Part shown: piece by piece, positions 54,893 through 63,719 of the stretch | How positions within the stretch are numbered: position 1 is the first letter of the stretch | Layout of the letters: every line of letters begins with the position of its first letter | Assembly (NCBI GenBank): GCA_016871175.1 | Contig: VFZL01000002.1 | Location: forward strand, 1 to 64,000 | Source of the DNA: Acidimicrobiia bacterium | GTDB lineage: Bacteria; Acidobacteriota; Vicinamibacteria; Vicinamibacterales; CAVVIG01 | DNA length: 64,000 bases | Direction: 5' to 3' | Notes under the pieces: model-generated | Databases searched by the model: none | The model's input: the letters and a program-made list of their open reading frames with translations, nothing else | What the model was told of the DNA's origin: nothing | Translations under genes and position numbers: made by a program

Positions 54893-55398
54893 CAGCGTGA
54901 GGCCTGCTGGACGAGGTGGCCGAGCTCGGGAATGAGCAGCTTCTCCATCGCGAGGCGGACCGCGGCCTCCGACCCAGGCAGCGCGACCACGACACAGCGT
55001 CCCGCCAGGCCTGCCGTGGCGCGGCTCATCATCGCCGCCGGCCCGATCTCATGATAGCTGAGCATGCGGAACAGCTCACCGAATCCGGTCAGCTCTTTGT
55101 TGAGGAGCGCGCGGACTACTTCAAGGGTTCCATCGCGAGAGGTGATGCCGGTCCCGCCTGTCGTGATGACCACGTCGGAATCACCAGATCCGATCTGCCG
55201 CACGATTGCCTCTCGAATAGCCTGTGGCTCATCCTTGACGATGGCTCGGCCGGTGAGGAGGTGGCCGGCTGCGGTGAGCAGATCCGCGGTGGCGCGGCCA
55301 CCGGTGTCGGTGGCTTCGGTTCGGGTGTCACTGACCGTGAGCACGAAGCATCGGACCTGACGCGGACCCAGCGACTTGTGCTCGATGTCCGGGCGCAT
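54892..55398 (-). CDS. moaB: Molybdenum cofactor protein MoaB/MogA
   Basis: The 168-residue protein adenylates molybdopterin before MoeA acts. It shows FVLTVSDTRTEATDTGGR, IVKDEPQAIREAI, DVVITTGGTGITSRDGTLEVV and VVALPGSEAAVRLAMEKLLIPELGHL. It is upstream of and overlapping moeA. The divergent GIY-YIG gene starts within its 5' end region, so the promoters overlap near 55400-55425. Confidence 0.94.
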   Translation of the reverse strand: MRPDIEHKSLGPRQVRCFVLTVSDTRTEATDTGGRATADLLTAAGHLLTGRAIVKDEPQAIREAIVRQIGSGDSDVVITTGGTGITSRDGTLEVVRALLNKELTGFGELFRMLSYHEIGPAAMMSRATAGLAGRCVVVALPGSEAAVRLAMEKLLIPELGHLVQQASR

Positions 55399-56311
55399 GG
55401 CGTCGATTGTAATAGCATTGAGCGGCTGCGCTGCCGACCTCGACGTTTCGAGGCCAGCTGACCGGATCGGTGCTCACGTGCTGCTGCGCGATCGACTGCG
55501 AGGGCGACTCGACGAGATGGGCGACACGCCGGACTACGTCCGGCTGGCGTCCGACATACTCGGGATCCGCAACGCGCCGCCGGCGCTCGCGCGCAAACTC
55601 GTCTCGCAGGCACTCGTGCTCGAGGATCGGCGCGATGCGTGGGCCGCCGTCGGTGAGGAGGTCATCGCCACCGCGCCCGCGACACCGGGTGTCTATGTTC
55701 TGCGCGATACCGATGGGCAGGCTTTGTATGTCGGGAAAGCGGTCAACCTGAAGCGACGACTGCGCGCGCATTTCGGGGCGAGGCGATGGCGGGGGCTGAA
55801 GGCGCCTCTGGCGCGCGTGGCGCAGGTCGAGTGGTTCGACGTGGGGTCGGAGCTCGAGGCGTTGCTGCGGGAGGCAGTGCTCATTCGCGACCTGCAACCG
55901 ATCGTGAACGTGCAGATCGGACCGCCCAGTAGCCGGACGCGCGAGGTCCCGCAGTCGCTGTGGAAGGATGTGCTCCTGGTGCTGCCGTCGGTCGATCCGG
56001 TTCGCGTCGAGCTGGTGGGTGCACGCGCCGACGGCGGGTGGTTCCAGCAATCGGTGGCGCGGGATGGCTGTGACCTCGCCATCCACGTCCGGCGCGCGTT
56101 CCGTTTCTTTCGGTCGCCACTTCGCACACGGGAGGATTCCACGCCTCTTGCGCCCCTGGTCTTCTCATGGCTCGCCGCGCGCGGTGGACACACCACGCGG
56201 CTCGACCCACAGGACTGCGCGACGCTGGTGAAGCTCGAAGCCCGCCTCGCCGCCCTGCTCGGGGACAAGGATCTCTTCGCCGAGCGCCTGGTACTCGCGT
56301 CTCGCGGGTGA
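55397..56311 (+). CDS. GIY-YIG domain protein (UvrC N-terminal/Cho-like)
   Basis: The protein of about 304 residues has a GIY-YIG nuclease domain PGVYVLRDTDGQALYVGKAVNLKRRLRAHFG, followed by ELEALLREAVLIRDLQPIVNVQIG (catalytic Arg and Glu, conserved Asn). The domain order and the absence of UvrC's C-terminal RNase H-like and HhH regions resemble Cho-type nucleases or stand-alone GIY-YIG proteins. It may act in nucleotide-excision repair. The true start is uncertain: ATG 55397, a TTG near 55418 or a GTG near 55478 all keep the domain. Confidence 0.78.
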   Translation: MASIVIALSGCAADLDVSRPADRIGAHVLLRDRLRGRLDEMGDTPDYVRLASDILGIRNAPPALARKLVSQALVLEDRRDAWAAVGEEVIATAPATPGVYVLRDTDGQALYVGKAVNLKRRLRAHFGARRWRGLKAPLARVAQVEWFDVGSELEALLREAVLIRDLQPIVNVQIGPPSSRTREVPQSLWKDVLLVLPSVDPVRVELVGARADGGWFQQSVARDGCDLAIHVRRAFRFFRSPLRTREDSTPLAPLVFSWLAARGGHTTRLDPQDCATLVKLEARLAALLGDKDLFAERLVLASRG

Positions 56312-56370
56312 CTCACGGCCCAGCGGTCGAAAAGCGTCCAGAAGTGCGGTAGACTTGGAGTTCCGCTTCA

Positions 56371-56447
56371 GCGCCCTTAGCTCAGTTGGATAGAGCGTCT
56401 GGCTACGAACCAGGAGGTCGCAGGTTCGAGTCCTGCAGGGCGCGCCA
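56371..56447 (+). tRNA. tRNA-Arg (anticodon ACG)
   Basis: A complete 77-base cloverleaf with encoded CCA: acceptor GCGCCCT/AGGGCGC, D-arm with AGCTCAGTTGGATAGAGC, anticodon stem TCTGG/CCAGG around CTACGAA (anticodon ACG, A34 to be inosine), and T-arm GCAGGTTCGAGTCCTGC. Integrase debris follows, so it is the likely attachment site of a lost element. Confidence 0.97.
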
Positions 56448-56557
56448 AATTCCTGAGGAAGGTCACTCGTCTCGGAATTCGTCGATGGCGAAGCTCTGCG
56501 CTGACTGACAAGTGACTGACAATGCGTAGCGGCGTCGAGCGGTCCGTGGTGGTGTCA

Positions 56558-57227
56558 TCACGCGCCAACTGCCTTCAGTTGTCGTCGACGTTCCCACACA
56601 CCCGTCAACGCCTTTCGCAGCTCCTCGTCTCTGATGTTCAGATACCGCTGCGTCGTGTTGATGTCGGAGTGCCCGAGCACTAACTGGAGCGTGCGGATGT
56701 CGACGCCGTCGGCGAGGAGCCGGCATGCGCCTTCATGTCGCACGTCGTGCCAGTGGAGATCGATCTCCCGCGCGATCGACCCGAGCTCCGGGCTTCGCGC
56801 GTGTGGTGTCGTGACCGTTCGCCAGGAGGATGAGGGATTCCCAGGCCGTCTTGCAGCTTGTCCTGGAACTCGCCGACGGGCGTGCCGAACACGAACGCGT
56901 GGGGTCCCAGGGTCGCGCGGCGCCTCGGGATCGGCGCCAAGCGGCCGTGTGAATCAAAGGAACGCGTCTGTTCTCCGCGTCCTTCGCGTGACCGCCGGGG
57001 ATAGCGATCTGGTGCTGCGTCCAGTCGACGTGGCGGTTCTGGATCCGCAGCATTTTGCCCTGCCGGCAGCAGGTTTCAAGGGCACCGACGATCCGGTCGT
57101 GCATCGCGGGGCCCACCCACCTGTGCTCGGCCGCGTTCATCGTGTGGCATGCGGCGAGTAGCGCGTCCTCCTCTCGCGTTCTGATGTTCACGCCGAACCG
57201 ATGGAACGGCGTCGTCGAGAGGAACGG
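56558..57227 (-). pseudogene. Tyrosine recombinase (phage-type integrase), remnant with several frameshifts
   Basis: Pieces of one integrase are spread over three minus-strand frames. The first (about 57227-56960) reads GVNIRTREEDALLAACH...VGALETCCRQGKMLRIQNRHVDW..HQIAIPGGHAKDAENRRVPL; the middle reads GPHAFVFGTPVGEFQDKLQ; the last reads VRHEGACRLLADGVDIRTLQLVLGHSDINTTQRYLN with the HxxR, LGH and catalytic Tyr region. The C-terminal end lies about 110 bases from the tRNA-Arg 3' end, the usual position for a tRNA-targeting integrase. At least three shifts mean it is dead. Confidence 0.8.
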
Positions 57228-57288
57228 CGGATCCTGGAATCGGCCCCGCATGGAGACCGGAGGATCCGCCTGTCGGCACGGCGTCGGA

Positions 57289-57729
57289 CGATCTGCGGAC
57301 ATTCTGGTGTCGGGCAACTGGAATCACCAGAAGAACGAGACCGGCTGGGCCGGACGCTCGACTCAGGGCGGCGTGGCGGGTCATGGCACCTCGAGTCCCT
57401 ACGACATCCACAACACCCTGATTGCGGCCGGTCCGGATTTCCGCGAGCGCACGCGTAGCCGAGTCCCAACGTCGAACGCAGACTTGGCTCCGACGCTGCT
57501 GAAGTTGATGGGCCTGACGATCCCGAACACGATGTCCGGGCGCAGCATCGACGAGGCGTTACGCGGGGGCCCGGCGCTCGGCTCAGTGCAAGCGGTGCGG
57601 CGCGTCGAGACCGCGAGACTGGCTGATGGCGCGTATCAGGTGGATGCGCAGGTGACTCGAGTCGGATGCGCGCGCTACCTTGACTTCACCGAGGTCCGCC
57701 GCTCGACTCCAACCACCGTGCCACGGTGA
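57289..57729 (+). pseudogene. Alkaline-phosphatase/phosphodiesterase-superfamily protein, 3' fragment
   Basis: The fragment reads ADILVSGNWNHQKN, HGTSSPYDIHNTLIAAGPDFRE, then VPTSNADLAPTLLKLMGL, the metal-site and C-terminal hallmarks of type I phosphodiesterase/nucleotide pyrophosphatase and sulfatase-like enzymes. The N-terminal half with the nucleophile and first metal ligands is missing, cut at about 57285 where integrase debris adjoins. It ends with TGA at 57727-57729. A stretch of about 150 bases without a gene follows. Confidence 0.65.
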
Positions 57730-57878
57730 CGTATCGTACCCCACCGAACGCTCCAACGCGTCGGCCCACCTTCGACCAGAGCCTGCCTTCCTTGTGGCTC
57801 TTCGTTCCCATGGTTACCTTGATCGTGTGAGCCCTGGTCGCTTCCGTCGATGTCCAGCGGTTCGTGAGGCTCCGTCGA

Positions 57879-57965
57879 TCAGAACGCGTAGGTCAGACCG
57901 AAAACTGCGATCCGGCCGGGCATGATCGCCGTCGGTCGCAGGTAGTTGGCCCCGGATTGCACCGT
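57879..57965 (-). pseudogene. TonB-dependent receptor, last about 28 residues only
   Basis: Read on the minus strand, the frame ends VQSGANYLRPTAIMPGRIAVFGLTYAF followed by TGA at 57881-57879. A terminal Phe preceded by alternating residues and the xxILxPRxxR-like pattern are typical of the C-terminal beta strand of TonB-dependent outer-membrane receptors. Upstream it is cut at about 57966 by the antiparallel ATPase fragment. Confidence 0.5.
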
Positions 57966-57966
57966 G

Positions 57967-58562
57967 TTGAGGCGCAGAGCCTTGGGCATGATCTGCTCGA
58001 GGAGATTCGGTTGCTGGCCAACGTCGAGAGCGACTCGCACAAATTGATGCCGCTCGTGCTCGCGGGGCAGCCCGAATTGGCGGCGCGGCTGAGCGACCCC
58101 AGCCTCAGGCAGTTGAAGCAGCGGATCGCGTTGAGGTGTTTCGTCGATCCGCTCTCGCTGCAAGAGACCGGTGCGTACGTGAGCGCCCGAATCCGCGCGG
58201 CGGGCGGCGAGGCCGTGCGGCTATTCACGAGAGAAGCCGTGATGCTCATTCACGAGCGTTCGCACGGCATTCCGCGCACCATCAATGTGATCTGCGACAA
58301 TGCCCTGTTGACCGGCATGGCACTCGGTCGCCGGCCCGTGAGCAAGAATGTCGTCTTTGAAGTGTGTCGGGATTTCGATCTGCGGCAGGCCGGGACGCCG
58401 AGGTCACGGCCGCAACAGGCACCGCCGGCCGGACCGTTCTCGGCATCAGGCCCGGCCACGAGCGTGGGTGAACAACGACACGGGGATCAGGTCGATGCTG
58501 GTGATCCCTCTGTCGATCAGGAGTCAGGCGTCGATGCCTTGAGGCGTGTGCTGAGGGAGTGA
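57967..58562 (+). pseudogene. ExeA/XrtA-associated AAA ATPase, 3' fragment starting inside Walker B
   Basis: From about 57970 the frame reads EAQSLGHDLLEEIRLLANVESDSHKLMPLVLAGQPELAARLSDPSLRQLKQRIALRC, characteristic of the ExeA/GspA-like ATPases found in exosortase EPS loci. The fragment begins at the EAQ of the expected DEAQ Walker B; Walker A and the start are missing. The C-terminus is complete (FTREAVMLIHERSHGIPRTINVICDNALL). An in-frame start exists upstream in unrelated sequence (57864), so a short product could still be made. Confidence 0.7.
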
Positions 58563-58978
58563 AGTGACGACGCGACGGTGGGTCGAGTAGTCCCCTTCCT
58601 GGACAACTTTGAACGCCCTGCCGGCAGTGTTCCGCGGTCCTTCAGCACGGCACGTCTCCTCGTCGCAGCCTGACACGCTGAGCTAAGTGTTTGTGGCTGA
58701 GCGTCATCGGCCGGCCATTGCCAGGGGCGCGCTCGCGGTGACATCTTTGCAGGCTTCCACAGCAGCCGCCGCCGTGTCTGTCGTCCTGGCGCAGCCGGCC
58801 GGATGGCGGCCCGGGGATTCCCCGTTGGCGTGCCAGACAACCGATGCTGGCGGGGATCGTGTATCGTGGTCGAGAGACGTCCCGTTCGCATGCTCGCCTC
58901 TGTGGAGCGGCACGAACAACCGACACCATTCGTTTCACTTTCAACGGTTACAAGACACTAGGTTCAATAGCCAAGAGA
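58563..58978. other. Intergenic, no gene recognised
   Basis: The roughly 415 bases between the ATPase fragment and the aminotransferase contain only short Arg/Ala-rich open frames on both strands without domains or start signals. No tRNA, repeat or clear promoter is visible; the final 60 bases are more AT-rich and probably carry the aminotransferase promoter. Confidence 0.5.
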
Positions 58979-60133
58979 ATGACTGAGAGGATCCCGCTCC
59001 TCGATCTACGCCCCCAGTACGACCCCCTCCGGGAAGCCATTCTGGCCAGCGTCACACGCGTGTGCGACAGCCAGCAATACATCAATGGACCGGAAGTGGA
59101 AGCGCTCGAGACCGAGCTGGCGAATATGCTGAGTGTCCCGCACGCCGTGGCAGTGTCGTCCGGGACCGACGCGCTCTTGTTGGCACTGATGGCGCTCGAC
59201 GTCGGACCCGGCGACGAGGTCGTCACGTCGACCTACTCGTTTTTCGCCACGGCCGGCGCCATCGCGCGGGTCGGCGCTACCCCTGTGTTCGTCGACATCG
59301 ACCCGGTGACGTACAACGTCGATCCGCAAGCGCTCGCCGCGGCGATTACACCCCGGACCAAGGCCGTGATTCCCGTCCACCTGTACGGGCTGAGCGCCGA
59401 CTTGGATGCCATTGTTGGCGAGGCAGCAGGTCGAGGGGTCGCGGTCATTGAGGACGCCGCGCAGGCCATCGGGGCCACCTACAAGGGGCGCCCAGTAGGC
59501 AGATTCGGGACATTCGGCTGCTTCTCGTTCTTCCCCAGCAAGAATCTGGGCGCGTTCGGCGACGCCGGGCTCCTCACCACCAATGACCCCAAGCTGGCGA
59601 ACCGCGCGCGCCTGCTGCGGGTGCATGGGATGCACCCGAAGTACTACCATTCACTCATCGGCGGCAACTTCCGATGCGATGCGCTCCAAGCTGCGATTCT
59701 CCGCGTGAAGGCGCCACACCTCGCGGCCTGGACCGAAGCTCGTCGGGCGAACGCCGCGCGCTATATGGAGCTGTTTGCGCGCGCGGGGCTGCTCGACTCC
59801 ATCGGCCTGCCGACCGAACCAGCTGACCGACGCCACGTCTTCAATCAATTCATCATCCGTACGTCTGACCGTGACGGGCTGAAGCGTCAACTGGAGGCTG
59901 AGGCGATCGGCAACGAGATCTACTATCCGGTGCCGTTCCATCTGCAACCGTGCTTCGCGCACCTGGGATACTCGCGCGGTGACTTCCCCCACGCAGAGCG
60001 AGCGGCGGAGCAGACGCTGGCGCTGCCAATCTACGGCGAGATGACCCCGGATCAGCAGCAGCGCGTCGTGTCGGTCATCGCGGCGTATTTCCTGAGCAGC
60101 TCAAACCGCGTTCCCGGACTGGCGAAGGTTTGA
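58979..60133 (+). CDS. DegT/DnrJ/EryC1-type PLP aminotransferase
   Basis: The 384-residue sugar aminotransferase begins IPLLDLRPQYDPLREAIL and has VSSGTDALLLAL, STYSFFATAGAI, IEDAAQAIGATYKGRPVG and the PLP lysine in FFPSKNLGAFGD. The GGNFRCDALQAAIL and YPVPFHLQPCFAHLGY regions complete the fold. It aminates a keto-sugar nucleotide, probably for the EPS; which sugar is not readable. ATG 58979 is the family start; upstream in-frame sequence is not used. Confidence 0.93.
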   Translation: MTERIPLLDLRPQYDPLREAILASVTRVCDSQQYINGPEVEALETELANMLSVPHAVAVSSGTDALLLALMALDVGPGDEVVTSTYSFFATAGAIARVGATPVFVDIDPVTYNVDPQALAAAITPRTKAVIPVHLYGLSADLDAIVGEAAGRGVAVIEDAAQAIGATYKGRPVGRFGTFGCFSFFPSKNLGAFGDAGLLTTNDPKLANRARLLRVHGMHPKYYHSLIGGNFRCDALQAAILRVKAPHLAAWTEARRANAARYMELFARAGLLDSIGLPTEPADRRHVFNQFIIRTSDRDGLKRQLEAEAIGNEIYYPVPFHLQPCFAHLGYSRGDFPHAERAAEQTLALPIYGEMTPDQQQRVVSVIAAYFLSSSNRVPGLAKV

Positions 60134-60557
60134 GCCCATGTTGGCCGTGAGACTCGGGTCTGTTGTGGCCAGCCCAGGCCGATGACCCATCCATGGTCTC
60201 AGAGCGGTTTGAGCGTTTGTCTCTTGCTTGATGGACTTCGTTTCCGAGGCACCGTACCTTTTGCCCAATACCTGTCGCCCGGAGCCGCGTCATCAAACCT
60301 GGCCAGGGCTCAACTCTTTGATGGCCCAGGGGTTCCCCTCGACGTCCAGCAGGGTTGCCGGCTGGTGCCGTCTTTGCACGCAAAACTGTGAGGAGCGCCC
60401 AGAAGTCCTGTTCGGTTTCCGCCCGGATCGGCGAAAATTCTACTCAGGATACTCTGGTCGCCTGCGTGGGACGCTTGCCATGCCACGCTGAGAAGGCGGG
60501 GAAGAGAGCGCCGACGGCGGGTGGCATGCCTGCGAGGGCGAGGGTGAGCGACCAACG
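60134..60557. other. Intergenic, no gene recognised
   Basis: The gap of about 420 bases holds inverted GGCCAG/CTGGCC-type motifs near 60160-60340 but no recognisable gene, transposase piece or RNA. Short open frames (for example 60182-60391) have no domain. It may be further decayed sequence. Confidence 0.45.
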
Positions 60558-62891
60558 ATGAGCCGAGTCGAACAGTCATATCATCGACTGCGACAAGGAG
60601 CCTCTGACCCTCCGTCCGATGACCAGACCGCGGACCCGGCCGGGGAAGTCCTGGAGCGCTACCCGCGCGAGAATCCTTCGACGGCTGACGACCCCTCGCA
60701 CTCCACACTCAAGGGCGAAGCACAAGTCAGATCAGGGCGGAATCCGGTGGATCGGCGTCGGCCAATCGCGATGCGGGCCGAACCCCTGGATTTCCCACAG
60801 AGCAGGGTGTCGGATGGTGTGCGGTGGGCTCAGCAAGGCGGGGAGCCGGTCTCATCTCGCGTCAGCATGGCCATCCCGTCGTCGGGCGATGACTCTGATT
60901 TCAATCCGACAACAATGCTGTGGGGCTTCCTTCGAGTGCTGGCTCGGCGGAAGTGGCTGACACTGGCGGCGTTCATCTTGGTGCTCGCAGGTAGCATCGC
61001 GTTCCTCAGGACCCTGAAGCCTTTGTTCCGCGCGACGGCGCGCCTTACCGTTGAGTCCAGAACCGCGACCGACACCCTGCTGAAGACCCCTGACGCAGGA
61101 CCTCAGCAGGGATACCTCGAGACCGTCGCCGAAGTGCTGCGCAGTCGCTCGCTCGCCGAACAAGTCGTCACGACGCTCGAGTTCTGGCGGCATCCGGAGT
61201 ACGCGACCACGGCTGGCGACGCAGCACCTGGTCCCGATGGGCCCGTCCCACCCGGGCTGGTCGATCGACTCTTGGCGAATACGAGCGTCGCGCTCGTTCC
61301 GTTGAGCGCGGTGGTGAACGTGTCAGTGCAGTCATCCGACCCGGAGCTAGCCGCCAACGCCGCGAACGGCATGGTGGAGGCATTCATCCGGCGCGACCTT
61401 CAGTCTCGGCTGGCCGTGGCGAAGGACGCGACCAGTTGGATAGCGCGGCAGCTCGAAGAGCAGCGGATGCGTGTCACGGAAACGGAAGCGTCGCTGCAAC
61501 GCTACCGCGAGTCGCAGAACGCAGGGTCCCTCGATGAGCGCCAGAACATCGTCGTCCAGCGGCTCGGCGACCTCAACACCGCCGTGACGCGTGCGCGTAC
61601 GGAGCGTATAGCCAAGGAGGAACTGTTCAAGCGTGTCGGTGAGCTTCGGGGTAATCGGGCGCAGCTCGATTCGGTCCCGGCCGTCGCGGGCAACGCCTAC
61701 ATTCAGCAGCTGAAGGGGCAACTCGATCAGATCGATCGGCAGCTGCAGGAAGCGGCGCTGACCCTAGGCGACAAGCATCCGGAGATGATCCGATTGAACG
61801 GGGCGAAGGCCGAGGCCGACCGGCGACTGGCGGCCGAGATCGACACGCTCATCGGGTCGGTGCAGAACGAGTTCCTCACAGCCCGAGCGCAGGAGCAGAG
61901 CCTGACCGCGGCACTCGAGCTGCAAAAGCGCGAGGCCCAGGAACTGGATCGCAAGGGGGTGGAGTACGCCGCGCTGGTTCGAGAGGCGGAGAGCAATCGC
62001 GCGCTCTATCAGAGCCTGCTTGAGCAGGCCAAGAACGTCGGCATGTCGAGCGACCTACAGCGCAGCAACGTCCGCATCCTCGACCCGGCGACGCTGCTGC
62101 GCTTCCCGATCAACCCGGTCGGTCGGCTCACTCTGCTGCTGGCGGTGATCGCCAGCCTGACCTTTGCCGTCGGCCTCGCTTTTGTCGTGGAGTACCTCGA
62201 TCCACGGCTTCGGATTCCAGACGAGATCTCGAGTCAGCTCGGGATTCCGCTGCTGGGGGCGGTCGAGCAGCTGCCCAAGGCGAAGGACGGCGGCGGGCTG
62301 CTCGTGACTCAGGGCGTTCCTCCTCGCTTTCGGGAAGCGATCGCTCATGTGCGCGCCAACATCGAAGCGAGCTCCGGAGCCAAGTCGGGAGTCGTGTTGG
62401 TCACCAGCTCTGGTGCGAAAGAGGGCAAGACGCTTGTTGGCGGCAACCTCGCGCTGGAGTTCGCCCTCGCGGGCCGGCGCGTGCTCCTGATCGACTGCGA
62501 TCTCCGCCGGTCCAGCGTCCATTCGCTTTTCAGCCTGCCCATCGAGCCCGGGCTGACCACGGTCCTCAATGCCCCGGGTCGCGAATCATTGGAGGTTGCC
62601 CTCAGGACGGGGCCCTGCCCCTTGCTGTCGATTCTCACCGCCGGGCCGACGCCGGCCAGTCCAGCCGAAGCGCTGGGGCTGTCCCGACAGGCAGACCACG
62701 TGGTGTTCGTCGTCGCTGCCGATATCACGCGTCGCCGCACAGCCAAGCTCGCGGCGGAACGGCTTCGGCGCGTCGGCGTGGCGTCGATCGGCGCCGTCCT
62801 CAATCGGGTCGCCATCCCCAAGTGGGGAGGACTCTACTCCCCGTGCTACAGCGACTACGGGTCGTATTACAACACGTCGTCGCGCACGTAG
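60558..62891 (+). CDS. Wzc-like polysaccharide co-polymerase / BY-kinase, Walker B segment deleted
   Basis: The 777-residue protein has a polar N-terminus (1-120), membrane helix WLTLAAFILVLAGSIAFL (about 134-151), a large periplasmic coiled-coil Wzz-type domain (EEQRMRVTETEASLQRYRES...), a second helix (LTLLLAVIASLTFAVGLAFVV, about 522-542) and a tyrosine-kinase domain. Walker A (SSGAKEGKT) and Walker A' (VLLIDCDLRR) are present, but the sequence jumps from PAEALG to QADHVVFVV near 62678, skipping the stretch of about 40 residues that carries Walker B (VIVDSPP). The C-terminus has a Tyr cluster (YSPCYSDYGSYY). The deletion is in frame. It should still act in chain-length control but not as a normal kinase. 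Confidence 0.88.
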   Translation: MSRVEQSYHRLRQGASDPPSDDQTADPAGEVLERYPRENPSTADDPSHSTLKGEAQVRSGRNPVDRRRPIAMRAEPLDFPQSRVSDGVRWAQQGGEPVSSRVSMAIPSSGDDSDFNPTTMLWGFLRVLARRKWLTLAAFILVLAGSIAFLRTLKPLFRATARLTVESRTATDTLLKTPDAGPQQGYLETVAEVLRSRSLAEQVVTTLEFWRHPEYATTAGDAAPGPDGPVPPGLVDRLLANTSVALVPLSAVVNVSVQSSDPELAANAANGMVEAFIRRDLQSRLAVAKDATSWIARQLEEQRMRVTETEASLQRYRESQNAGSLDERQNIVVQRLGDLNTAVTRARTERIAKEELFKRVGELRGNRAQLDSVPAVAGNAYIQQLKGQLDQIDRQLQEAALTLGDKHPEMIRLNGAKAEADRRLAAEIDTLIGSVQNEFLTARAQEQSLTAALELQKREAQELDRKGVEYAALVREAESNRALYQSLLEQAKNVGMSSDLQRSNVRILDPATLLRFPINPVGRLTLLLAVIASLTFAVGLAFVVEYLDPRLRIPDEISSQLGIPLLGAVEQLPKAKDGGGLLVTQGVPPRFREAIAHVRANIEASSGAKSGVVLVTSSGAKEGKTLVGGNLALEFALAGRRVLLIDCDLRRSSVHSLFSLPIEPGLTTVLNAPGRESLEVALRTGPCPLLSILTAGPTPASPAEALGLSRQADHVVFVVAADITRRRTAKLAAERLRRVGVASIGAVLNRVAIPKWGGLYSPCYSDYGSYYNTSSRT

Positions 62892-62993
62892 AGACGCCCG
62901 TCGCCACTGCCCCTCGATGGTTGGTTGCGGGTTCCGTGCGCGCCTCGTCGCGGCGCCGCTTCCGTCGAAGAAGGGCACCAACGACCGAAGCCG

Positions 62994-63572
62994 CTATCCT
63001 CCGACGGATTGCTCGACGAGGTCGCAGATCACGTGCAGCAGAGTGCGGTGCACCTCCTGCACGCGGGGTGTGGATAGGGAAGGGACGTTGATGTGCACGT
63101 CGGCGGCCCGGCCGACGGCGCCTCCGTCGCAGCCGGTGAGCGCCACCGTGATCAATCCGAGTTCGCGCGCCCGTCCCAAGGCCGCCACGACATTCGGCGA
63201 TCTGCCGCTGGTGCTGATCCCGAGGGCCACGTCGCCGGAGCGGCCGAGCGCTTCAACCTGTCGGAGGAAGATGCGGTCGAAGCTGTAGTCGTTGCCGATG
63301 CTTGTCAGGATACTCGTATCGGTCGTCAGCGCCACGGCAGGCAGCGCCGAGCGCTCGCGGAGGAAGCGACCCACGAACTCCGCGGCGACGTGTTGAGCGT
63401 CCGAGGCACTGCCGCCGTTGCCGAAGATGAGCAACTTGTTGCTGGAGCGGAACGCCACGGCGATGGCCCGGGCCGCGTCCAGCACGGGCTGGCCGCCGCT
63501 GGCGGCCACCGCTTGATGGAGCGCCACGGTCTCAGCCAGCGTGGCGAGCAGAATGCTTCGGTTGTCATCCAT
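62994..63572 (-). CDS. gmhA: D-sedoheptulose-7-phosphate isomerase (SIS domain)
   Basis: The 192-residue SIS-fold isomerase makes D-glycero-D-manno-heptose 7-phosphate. Signatures: LLIFGNGGSASDAQHVAAEFVGRF, LTTDTSILTSIGNDYSFDRIFLRQVEAL, GISTSGRSPNVVAAL and ITVALTGCDGG, then VPSLSTPRVQEVHRTLLHVICD. Length normal. The heptose-kinase gene lies upstream on the same strand, giving the first two steps of nucleotide-heptose synthesis. It is convergent with the Wzc-like gene. Confidence 0.94.
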   Translation of the reverse strand: MDDNRSILLATLAETVALHQAVAASGGQPVLDAARAIAVAFRSSNKLLIFGNGGSASDAQHVAAEFVGRFLRERSALPAVALTTDTSILTSIGNDYSFDRIFLRQVEALGRSGDVALGISTSGRSPNVVAALGRARELGLITVALTGCDGGAVGRAADVHINVPSLSTPRVQEVHRTLLHVICDLVEQSVGG

Positions 63573-63719
63573 CGGCAGGGTCAGCTCTCGTTGTTAAGCG
63601 GGGCCCGCGTCATCTCGGGTGGCGCTCCCCCCTACATAGATGATTTTACTTCCTTCAGGCTCGATGGCGAATGGTACCTCTGTCAGACCCGAGGCCAGCA
63701 TCGCCTTGCGCACGCGGGC

